A stretch of DNA of 33,542 bases from Alphaproteobacteria bacterium. Lineage in GTDB: Bacteria; Pseudomonadota; Alphaproteobacteria; Rhizobiales; NORP267. A program made the translations under genes and the position numbers. The notes under the pieces were generated by a model. It did no database searches. It saw only the letters and a program-made list of their open reading frames with translations, and had not been told where the DNA came from. The DNA lies in the NCBI GenBank assembly GCA_028599125.1, contig JAQRMX010000027.1:1-33542 (forward strand). Reading direction: 5' to 3'. Shown piece after piece: positions 27,228 through 33,542 of this stretch (position 1 is the stretch's first letter; every line of letters starts with the position of its first letter).

Positions 27228-27553
27228 TATCTACCATTTGATGTCAAAATTCTCGGAAAATCATTCCCGATATCTCCGGAGAACAGCACTAACAGCTGTG
27301 AAAAAACAGACAACAGGAAAAAGCAGGTAAATGCTCTCACTCCTAGACATAATGTAAGCGTACAGACTCGCGACTCAGACATTCACTCCTCTGCCCCGGT
27401 AACTTTATTATCCTTGTCTTTTCACGACTTATCCCTGAGCATTTGTCCTTATGCAGAATCGTTTCTCCTCACCGGGATACAAAAAACTGAGAAAAACATA
27501 CGGAAATAAGGGACAGCTGAAACGCTTCCAGTCAACAAGGCCCTCTCCTTTTG
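27228..27553. other. Gene-free gap between glyA and ribD
   Basis: No ORF is supported. In many alphaproteobacteria nrdR, with its N-terminal zinc ribbon, sits between glyA and ribD. The gap is too short for intact nrdR and no CxxC pair is seen. No clear terminator is visible downstream of glyA. Confidence 0.45.
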
Positions 27554-28855
27554 TTAATAGATCGGAAACGCTTTAACCAGATCCAGCACACGCGCACGCA
27601 CAGATACTGTACATTCTCGGGAGCCTTCATCTCCATTGATAACAAGATCTTCAAGTACCTCAACGATCAATGTGCCAATCAGAGACACCTCATCCCGACC
27701 GAAACCACGCGTTGTTACAGCCGATGTCCCGAGACGAATTCCGGACGTTATCGCCGGGCTTTCCGTATCAAAAGGAATACTGTTTTTGTTGCATGTAATG
27801 CACACACGACCAAGAGCACGTTCTGCATCTTTCCCCTTCAAACCTCTGGGACGCAAATCAACGAGCAGAAGATGAGTATCAGTCCCGCCTGAAACAATCT
27901 GAAAACCAGCATCAGAAATGGTTTTGGAGAGAATTTTCGCATTGTCACAAATCGCCTGTGCATAAATCTTGAAAGACGGGTGCAGTGCCTCTCCAAAAGC
28001 AACAGCCTTCGCGGCAATAACATGCATAAGCGGCCCCCCCTGAATACCAGGAAAGAGCGCTGAAGATACCTTTTTTGCGATTTCAGGATCATTTGTCAAA
28101 ACCATTCCGCCTCGCGGACCGCGTAATGTCTTGTGGGTGGTCGAGGTCACAACATGCGCATGAGGAAAGGGATCAGGGTGAACCCCACCAGCAACCAACC
28201 CAGCAAAATGGGCCATATCAACAAGCAAATAAGCCTCGACAGAGTCAGAAATCTTCCGAATCCGGGAAAAATCAATAAATCGAGGATAAGCTGAACCGCC
28301 AGCAATGATCAAACGCGGCCGATGCTCTTTCGCAAGCCGCTCCAGCGCTTCGTAATCTATCAGACAATCTTCACGCCTCACATGATAAGGAACGGCATTG
28401 AACCACTTTCCTGACTGGTTCACCTTTGATCCATGCGTCAGATGCCCGCCATCAGCTAAACCAAGACCCATTATTGTATCACCAGGCTGGAGAAGGGCCA
28501 TCATAACTGCCTGATTAGCCTGAGAGCCTGAATGAGGCTGAATATTGACAAACTGGCAACCAAAAAGCTTTATGGCACGCTCTATAGCCAGTTCTTCAGC
28601 AATATCCACAAACTGACAACCGCCATAATAACGCCGATTAGGGTAGCCCTCAGCATATTTATTCGTCAGAACACTCCCCTGTGCCTCAAGAACGGCACGT
28701 GAAATAATATTCTCGGACGCAATCAACTCAACTCCTTCACGCTGACGCGCTATCTCCTGTGCTATCACATTAGCGATCAGCGGATCGGTCTGGGCCAAAG
28801 TTGCTGTAAAAAAAGGAGAGCTCTCCCTGCATTCCCGACCCTGATCTGAAGACAT
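27554..28855 (-). CDS. glyA: Serine hydroxymethyltransferase
   Basis: GlyA interconverts serine and glycine with transfer of a one-carbon unit to tetrahydrofolate, using PLP. The 433-aa protein has [80 protein letters not shown], and the PLP lysine in [14 protein letters not shown], all intact. The ATG at 28855 has AAAGGAA about 7 nt upstream. The glycine made here is a substrate of HemA, encoded about 450 nt upstream on the same strand. Both depend on PLP, whose synthesis involves pdxJ at the other end of the window. Confidence 0.97.
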   Translation of the reverse strand: MSSDQGRECRESSPFFTATLAQTDPLIANVIAQEIARQREGVELIASENIISRAVLEAQGSVLTNKYAEGYPNRRYYGGCQFVDIAEELAIERAIKLFGCQFVNIQPHSGSQANQAVMMALLQPGDTIMGLGLADGGHLTHGSKVNQSGKWFNAVPYHVRREDCLIDYEALERLAKEHRPRLIIAGGSAYPRFIDFSRIRKISDSVEAYLLVDMAHFAGLVAGGVHPDPFPHAHVVTSTTHKTLRGPRGGMVLTNDPEIAKKVSSALFPGIQGGPLMHVIAAKAVAFGEALHPSFKIYAQAICDNAKILSKTISDAGFQIVSGGTDTHLLLVDLRPRGLKGKDAERALGRVCITCNKNSIPFDTESPAITSGIRLGTSAVTTRGFGRDEVSLIGTLIVEVLEDLVINGDEGSRECTVSVRARVLDLVKAFPIY

Positions 28856-29081
28856 TTTTGTTCCTTTCTCACTCTTTATAGCGACTTACACCTCCCCCGG
28901 GCACACCAAACCCGGAAGCGCTGTTCAAAACAGCCCCACGCCACACAGGGAAGACGCTTACCTTGCGGACATTTTATTAAAAGAAAAACTCTAATGAAAG
29001 CCCTCCTCTCAATGAAAGCATAGGCTTTCACTTTGCAGATTTGCTACAAACAGGGAAAAGAAAAGGCCTCTTCTACACTGC

Positions 29082-29279
29082 TCATTTCTTCTCTTTTCTG
29101 GGAAGAACCATTTTCAATTTTTTCAGGGCTAGGCTTTCAAGCGCATCACGCGGCGCTATGGCGGGGCCAGTGATGGAAACTTCAATGCCTGTCCCCGCAT
29201 CAATTGCACTACATTTGACTGATCCACCACACCTTATGTGCTCAAAATAAATCTGCCCCTCCGCCTCACCTATGGTCAC
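29082..29279 (-). CDS. Small conserved protein, DUF6898-like
   Basis: This 65-aa protein has a compact pattern, IYFEHIRCGGSVKCSAIDAGTGIEVSITGPA followed by LESLALKKLKMVL, that I recognise from memory as the alphaproteobacterial DUF6898 family, often found beside glyA or hemA. No membrane segment or signal is visible, so it should be cytosolic. The start is GTG at 29279 with GGGAG about 7 nt upstream, a good sign that the gene is real. It begins 27 nt after hemA stops, on the same strand, so it is probably co-transcribed with hemA. Function is unknown. Confidence 0.7.
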   Translation of the reverse strand: MTIGEAEGQIYFEHIRCGGSVKCSAIDAGTGIEVSITGPAIAPRDALESLALKKLKMVLPRKEKK

Positions 29280-29306
29280 AGGGCAGCTCCCGGGATCCCG
29301 TTAGTT

Positions 29307-30521
29307 TCATGGAACACGCCTCAGGCCCATTTCACTCCATAATTCATCAAGTGCATTGGACAGGATATATATCTGTTCCTCCGTGTGCAGTGCGCCCGGT
29401 GTAAGACGGATACGCTCCATACCGTGGGGGACAGTAGGGTAATTAATTGGCTGGACATAGATATCAAACCTTTCAAGCAACATATCAGTTAGCGCCTTGC
29501 ACGCCCTAGAATCACCTAACATAACCGGAACAATATGTCCCTCATTCAGGACAACAGGAAGTGCCCGTTCCTGTAGCGCCTTTTTCAAAGTTCGGGCACA
29601 GTTCTGATGCCGTTCACGCAATTCCGGATGCACACGTAGATAACTAATACTCGCCAAAGCCCCGCAAACAATGGAGGGAGGCAATGATGAAGTAAAAATA
29701 AATCCGGGAGCAAAAGAGCGAATCGCATCAATACAAGCGCTTGACCCGGTAATATAACCACCTGCTAGACCAATGCCCTTGGCCAAAGTTCCTTGAATCA
29801 CATCAATCTGGTCAAGAACGCCTGCCTGTTCTGCAAGACCCGCGCCATGGATCCCATATAACCCCACTGCATGGACCTCATCCAGATAAGTCATCGCTCC
29901 GTAACGCCGCGCAAGCTCACAAATTTCAGTAACAGGCGAAAAATCCCCATCCATTGAATAAACGGACTCAAAGGCAATCAGCTTTGGCATATCAGACGGC
30001 AAAGCTGAAAGAAGATCCTGCAAATGATTCAGGTCATTGTGACGCCAGATACGCTTGTCGCAAAGACCATGGCGAATCCCTTCAATCATGGAGGCATGAT
30101 TCATTTCATCAGATATAATTACAAGTCCAGGGATAAGTCTGGACAGGGTGCTCAATGCTGCTTCGTTGGCATTGTAGCCAGATGTGAACAGTAACCCCGC
30201 CTCCTTATGATGGAGGGAAGCAAGCGCGGCCTCCAATTCAATGTGGTAAGGCGTTGTTCCGGATATATTGCGCGTACCCCCAGAGCCTCCACCTGAAGCA
30301 TCGATTGCTTCATGCATAGCCGCAAGCACAATCGGATTTTGTCCCTGCCCGAGATAATCATTGGAACACCAGACAACCACCTCTCGTTCATTGCCATTTC
30401 TGCAACGGAAAACCGCACACGGAAAGCGCCCGGGCAAGCGCCGCAAATCAGCAAATTCACGATAACGCCCTTCTGAACGGACAGAATCAAGGGCTTTTGT
30501 GAACAGAGCCTCATATTCCAT
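29307..30521 (-). CDS. hemA: 5-aminolevulinate synthase
   Basis: ALAS condenses glycine with succinyl-CoA to 5-aminolevulinate, the first step of haem synthesis in alphaproteobacteria. The 404-aa protein has [85 protein letters not shown], and the PLP lysine in [14 protein letters not shown]; the more usual form is GTLGKAFG, and the Lys is present. The track ORF begins at 30545; I use the ATG at 30521, which has AGAGGA 7 nt upstream and gives the usual MEYEALF start. Its product feeds haem synthesis and, further on, the CtaA substrate. Confidence 0.96.
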   Translation of the reverse strand: MEYEALFTKALDSVRSEGRYREFADLRRLPGRFPCAVFRCRNGNEREVVVWCSNDYLGQGQNPIVLAAMHEAIDASGGGSGGTRNISGTTPYHIELEAALASLHHKEAGLLFTSGYNANEAALSTLSRLIPGLVIISDEMNHASMIEGIRHGLCDKRIWRHNDLNHLQDLLSALPSDMPKLIAFESVYSMDGDFSPVTEICELARRYGAMTYLDEVHAVGLYGIHGAGLAEQAGVLDQIDVIQGTLAKGIGLAGGYITGSSACIDAIRSFAPGFIFTSSLPPSIVCGALASISYLRVHPELRERHQNCARTLKKALQERALPVVLNEGHIVPVMLGDSRACKALTDMLLERFDIYVQPINYPTVPHGMERIRLTPGALHTEEQIYILSNALDELWSEMGLRRVP

Positions 30522-30847
30522 AAAAAAATCCTCTGAAAAAAACAAAACCTTAAAAATTCAGGGCTCATGCCCATAAGTCGACAGAAATGCCTCCTGCCAG
30601 ATGCAACAGAAAAGGTATTGTAATGCACCCCTTCACAGGAGAGCTGAATTATACGGGGACAAGCGTCCTTATCAACTGGAAAATTACCTTGGGATCAGAA
30701 AGAAATTTTTCCCGAAGGGCATTTACTTCCGACAGCCCAGAAACGGAAAAAGACAGATTTTTCTCCTAATCTTCAGAAACAGGCGATAAATCTTTCCGTA
30801 TTTTGCCTGCAGAAACCGGATTGATAACCGGAAAAGAGAAACGCTGA
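30522..30847. other. Gene-free gap between ldtR and hemA
   Basis: No ORF is supported. The plus-strand ORFs at 30587-30769 and 30601-30789 overlap one another in different frames and lack motifs. The region must carry the hemA promoter unless hemA is read through from ldtR. No clear hairpin stands out. Confidence 0.45.
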
Positions 30848-31357
30848 TCACAAACGATACAGGATCTGGTCAGTCCAGAAGCGTTCCAGACGCGATAATG
30901 TGGAATTGATAAAAGCAAGGTCTTCTGCCTTCACACCACCAGGATGCTCAATGGTTTCAAGCTGACGATCGTAGAGAGAAACCAGAAGATGACGTAATTT
31001 CTTTCCTTTTTCAGTCAATTTTACCTGCACTAACCGGCGGTCAAGTGTTGATCTCTGGTGACTGATATAATCCATATCAACAAGCTTCTTGAGATTATAG
31101 GAAACATTTGAGCCAAGATAACATCCTCGGCTACGCAATTCACCGGCAGTCAATTCTGAATCTCCTATATTATAAAGGAGTAATCCTTGAACTCCGTTCA
31201 GCTCTGTAATACCATTACGATCAAATTCGTCTTTGATCACATCCAACAGACGGCGGTGCAAAATTTCAATCATTAACAAGACATTCATGTAAAAAAACTT
31301 GATGTCTTCTTTCTCTGAATGGCAGTGATGAACAGAAACATGAGGTTCTGCATCCAT
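30848..31357 (-). CDS. LdtR-type MarR family transcriptional regulator
   Basis: The protein resembles LdtR, a winged-helix MarR-family regulator of alphaproteobacteria, best known from Liberibacter, where it controls an L,D-transpeptidase gene. The core LHRRLLDVIKDEFDRNGITELNGVQGLLLYNIGDSELTAGELRSRGCYLGSNVSYNLKKLVDMDYISHQRSTLDRRLVQVKLTEKG is an excellent match to the family from memory. The track ORF starts at 31471 with a hydrophobic stretch that does not belong. I use the ATG at 31357 (169 aa), with GAGG/GGAG about 6-8 nt upstream; the ATG at 31363 directly abuts that site. The gene may regulate cell-wall cross-linking; its targets are not visible here. Confidence 0.9.
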   Translation of the reverse strand: MDAEPHVSVHHCHSEKEDIKFFYMNVLLMIEILHRRLLDVIKDEFDRNGITELNGVQGLLLYNIGDSELTAGELRSRGCYLGSNVSYNLKKLVDMDYISHQRSTLDRRLVQVKLTEKGKKLRHLLVSLYDRQLETIEHPGGVKAEDLAFINSTLSRLERFWTDQILYRL

Positions 31358-31964
31358 ACTCATCTCCTCAATAAAATGGAACAATATAGCAGACCTTAAA
31401 CAGCTCACAAATATAGCTCTATAAATATAAAATATCATTACAATGAATATGAGTATAAGTATTAAATACAATTCTTGTTTTTATGAATCCACTAATATTA
31501 TAAGGAAATATCCCTACAATTAAAAAATAAAATAATGAGCGAATATCATTTAATAAAAAATTATTATTATTTAATATAAATATAATATATTTAATTAATG
31601 ACAAAATGCTATTTATACAAACAAGTAAATATAAAGTTAGAATATATTAAGAATTTAATTTCTGTCACATAATTGAAAAAAGAACGGGTATATTTCATTT
31701 TCTCAATTTCAGTATAAACTCATCTCTCTGAAGAAGAGTCAAAAGGAAAAAATCACTGTTCTTTTATCTTTTTACAAATATTGATCTGACAGATAATGGC
31801 AAGAAACAAAAAGCGTATTCACTTTCAAGCTTTTTACCAGATTCAAAAATTTTTACTGGTTATTTGATCTAAAAACAGAAAATTTGTAAAAATCTTACTC
31901 TCAGATTTTATACAACAGCGTATTTCTTTTTTCTGAAGAACAGATAGAATCGCACAAATAAATC

Positions 31965-31994
31965 TTGACAGTTTCTTATTTTCCAATCTATTTG
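31965..31994 (+). promoter_or_regulatory. Possible promoter for the repeat-protein gene
   Basis: A perfect TTGACA (31965-31970) is followed after 17-18 nt by CTATTT/TATTTG, a poor -10 match. It points toward the repeat gene and would give a leader of about 200 nt. The weak -10 keeps confidence low. Confidence 0.25.
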
Positions 31995-32121
31995 GTTATT
32001 GTGCTGGGAGTTAAAAAGAGGCAATTGAACCGCTTTCAGTCTTGCCTTTTTTTCTTTTTTTTTCTGAGTTCAGAAAGAGATTTTTGTGTTTAAATTTTTT
32101 CTAAATTACCGGGATTATAGA

Positions 32122-32153
32122 CCTTTTTGCACTTTGTCCTTTTTGCAATTTGT
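32122..32153. repeat. 16-bp tandem repeat in the leader of the repeat-protein gene
   Basis: CCTTTTTGCACTTTGT (32122-32137) is followed by CCTTTTTGCAATTTGT (32138-32153) and then by the partial copy CTTTGCAAT. It lies about 50-80 nt upstream of the start codon, inside the presumed leader or promoter. Confidence 0.7.
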
Positions 32154-32203
32154 CTTTGCAATAAGGAAATTAAGAAATGGAACACATTTGGGAGATAAAA
32201 AGA

Positions 32204-33542
32204 ATGTTTTTTAGACATGAAGTCTTTTTTAGACATGAAGTCATGGTTAACTTTAAAAAATCTCAGAATCGGAATCAAATTAAAGAAAAGGAGAACACTG
32301 CTTCAGCAGTCACTTCTTCTAAGGCTTCCGCTCAATTATCTCTTCGCGGACGTTTTCTTTTAGCATGCGGTGCTACCTCTTTTATAGCCATGAGTATGTT
32401 TTCGCCATTTTCGTCTCCCGCTCTTGCTGCATTTTCAGGTGAGCAGGAGGAAAAGTTAGGAAAGTTTATAAATGAATTAACAGACGATCAGATCAATTTA
32501 CTGAGAGAATATGCAAAAAGTTCTGACCTAAATTTAGAATTCGTTAATTCATTGACTGAGGATCAAAGAAATGCTCTGAAGGCATTTGCAGGGCTCAACC
32601 CTACTCAAAGAACTGCTCTGAAGGAATTTGCAGGGCTCAACCTTGCTCAAAGAACTGTTCTGAAGGGATTTTCACTTCTGAGCCCTGGTAAAATCGCTAG
32701 TCTGAACACACTTTCAGGGCTCAGAAGTGAACAAATCACTAATCTGGGGCTACTTGCAAATTACAATTTTAATCAGAATCAGGTCTCTAATCTGGGCACA
32801 CTTTCAGCACTCAGCTCTGATCAAGTCGTTAGTCTGAAGACACTTTCAGGTCTCGTTCTCAACCCTGGTCAAATCTCGAATCTGCAAGCACTTTCAGGGC
32901 TCAGCTCTGATCAAGTCGTTAGTCTGAAGACACTTTCAGGGCTCAATGTCGACTCTGAGGGTGTCACGAGGCTGAATGCACTTTCAGGGCTCAGCTCTGA
33001 TCAAGTCGTTAGTCTGGGGCTACTTGCAAATTACAATTTTAATCCGGATCAGGTCTCTAATCTGGGCAAACTTTCAGAACTCAGCTCTGATCAAGTCGCT
33101 AGTCTGAACACACTTTCAGGGCTCAGCTCTGATCAAGTCGCTAGTCTGAACACACTTTCATGGCTCGTTCTCGACCCTGGTCAAATCTCGAATCTGCAAG
33201 CACTTTCAAATCTCTCTCTCAACCATGGTCAAATCACTAGACTGAAGAAGTTCTCACTACTCAACAATCAGAAGATCTCGAATCTGCAAGCACTTTCAAG
33301 TCTCGTTCTCAACCCTGGTCAAATCATTAATCTGGGCACACTTTCAGCACTCAGCACTGATCAAATCACTAACCTGAAGACACTTTCAGGGCTCAATGTC
33401 GACTCTGAGGGTGTCACGAGGCTGAATGCACTTTCAGGGCTCAGCTCTGATCAAGTCGTTAGTCTGAAGACACTTTCAGGGCTCAATGTCGACTCTGAGG
33501 GTGTCACGAGGCTGAATGCACTTTCAGGGCTCAGCTCTGATC
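32204..33542 (+). CDS. Secreted protein with 14/16-residue helical repeats, 3' end beyond window
   Basis: An open frame runs from here to the right edge with no stop, which is why the ORF track misses it. The start at 32204 has GGGAG 9 nt upstream; an in-frame ATG at 32177 (AAGGAA upstream) and one at 32243 are alternatives. A long polar N-region leads to a hydrophobic segment (RFLLACGATSFIAMSMF) and a signal-peptidase-like site SPALA/AFSG. From about 32550 there are about 22 tandem units of 14 or 16 residues, such as LSGLSSDQVVSLKT and LSGLNVDSEGVTRLNA. Each probably forms one helix with an S-S-D-Q-type cap. Early units are divergent; later ones are near-identical in DNA. The extended signal and repeats suggest a large surface adhesin or autotransporter-like protein. 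I recognise no named family. Confidence 0.8.
   Translation, partial: MFFRHEVFFRHEVMVNFKKSQNRNQIKEKENTASAVTSSKASAQLSLRGRFLLACGATSFIAMSMFSPFSSPALAAFSGEQEEKLGKFINELTDDQINLLREYAKSSDLNLEFVNSLTEDQRNALKAFAGLNPTQRTALKEFAGLNLAQRTVLKGFSLLSPGKIASLNTLSGLRSEQITNLGLLANYNFNQNQVSNLGTLSALSSDQVVSLKTLSGLVLNPGQISNLQALSGLSSDQVVSLKTLSGLNVDSEGVTRLNALSGLSSDQVVSLGLLANYNFNPDQVSNLGKLSELSSDQVASLNTLSGLSSDQVASLNTLSWLVLDPGQISNLQALSNLSLNHGQITRLKKFSLLNNQKISNLQALSSLVLNPGQIINLGTLSALSTDQITNLKTLSGLNVDSEGVTRLNALSGLSSDQVVSLKTLSGLNVDSEGVTRLNALSGLSSD
32207..32242 (+). repeat. 18-bp tandem duplication inside the N-terminus of the repeat-protein gene
   Basis: TTTTTTAGACATGAAGTC occurs twice in direct succession (32207-32224 and 32225-32242), duplicating the residues FFRHEV. 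It keeps the frame and lies between two candidate start codons. Confidence 0.85.
32550..33542 (+). repeat. Coding tandem repeat array with 90-bp and 270-bp higher-order periods
   Basis: The base units are 42 bp (14 aa) and 48 bp (16 aa), alternating to make a 90-bp unit. The last two 90-bp units are identical as far as the window reaches (33377-33466 against 33467 onward). A 270-bp shift aligns CTGGGGCTACTTGCAAATTA (32744 and 33014), and a 540-bp shift aligns about 115 identical bases (32888 onward against 33428 onward). These nested periods show recent block duplication. Confidence 0.85.

Larger units (their letters stand above)
31358..32203. other. AT-rich region between ldtR and the repeat-protein gene
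   Basis: About 850 nt separate the divergent starts, and 31440-31960 is extremely AT-rich. The minus-strand ORFs at 31419-31604 and 32090-32278 are composition artefacts. A possible promoter (31965) and a 16-bp tandem repeat (32122-32153) in the leader of the repeat gene are listed separately. Confidence 0.55.

Noticed and set aside
29013-29030. TGAAAGC/GCTTTCA hairpin downstream of the DUF6898-like gene as a terminator
   Set aside because: A 7-bp stem exists but no T run follows it directly on the minus strand.
32550-33542. Similarity of the repeat units to TAL-effector repeats (LTPxQVVAI)
   Set aside because: The resemblance is limited to one short helix start. The period is 14/16 residues, not 33-35, with no second helix or base-reading loop, and the protein has a secretory signal.
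32204-33542. Calling the repeats classical leucine-rich repeats
   Set aside because: The LxxLxLxxN consensus and the 20-30 residue period are absent; the units look like single capped helices.
1-33542. CRISPR arrays, prophage or restriction/defence genes
   Set aside because: No spaced direct repeats, integrase, phage structural or nuclease genes were recognised in the window.

Overview
This window looks like chromosome of an alphaproteobacterium, most probably of the Acetobacteraceae or wider Rhodospirillales. The evidence is in the gene neighbourhoods: hflK-hflC next to a Do-like protein and miaA; plsX-fabH-ihfA with a MerR regulator; COX15/CtaA with a DUF2842 protein near rplM-rpsI; 5-aminolevulinate synthase (the C4 route of haem synthesis) with a DUF6898-type small protein and glyA; and an LdtR-type MarR regulator. 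By my own addition of gene lengths, genes cover only about 71% of the window. The rest is AT-rich DNA in gaps of 300-1300 bp. Broken or decayed-looking genes and missing neighbours suggest a host-associated lineage losing genes. This is inference from one window.

Layout. 1-7.2 kb (minus strand): pdxJ, miaA, a Do-like protein without two of its three catalytic residues, and hflC/hflK. 8.5-9.5 kb (plus): rplM-rpsI after a 1.3-kb gene-free leader with several hairpins. 10.5-14.2 kb: a membrane-anchored MurF-like ligase overlapping an alpha/beta hydrolase, divergent from a D-Ala-D-Ala-ligase-like ATP-grasp enzyme. 14.4-17.2 kb: a MetY-like protein whose PLP lysine is replaced by histidine, then ctaA and a DUF2842 protein. 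17.7-21.0 kb (minus): tRNA-Pro(GGG), MerR, ihfA, fabH and plsX. 22.2 kb (plus): bamE. 23.1-27.2 kb (minus): riboflavin genes ribD, ribE, ribB and ribH, plus nusB, which is frameshifted at a run of seven T. 27.5-31.4 kb (minus): glyA, a DUF6898-type gene, hemA and ldtR. 32.2 kb to the right edge (plus): a secreted protein made of 14/16-residue repeats. It is absent from the ORF track because it has no stop inside the window.

How the genes work together. The core genes cover ribosome assembly, the start of fatty-acid and phospholipid synthesis, riboflavin, pyridoxal phosphate (PLP), haem and haem A, tRNA modification and membrane-protease control. glyA supplies glycine that HemA consumes, and both are PLP enzymes, so pdxJ is linked to them functionally. 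Envelope functions are prominent: BamE, HflKC, the Do-like protein, the Mur-ligase/Ddl module and LdtR.

Most notable points: (1) an intact MetY-family reading frame without its Schiff-base lysine; (2) an intact Do-family reading frame without His and Asp of the triad; (3) the MurF-like/hydrolase/Ddl-like module; (4) the nusB frameshift in a perfect slippery run; (5) the higher-order repeat protein, with short tandem duplications in both its leader and its first codons.
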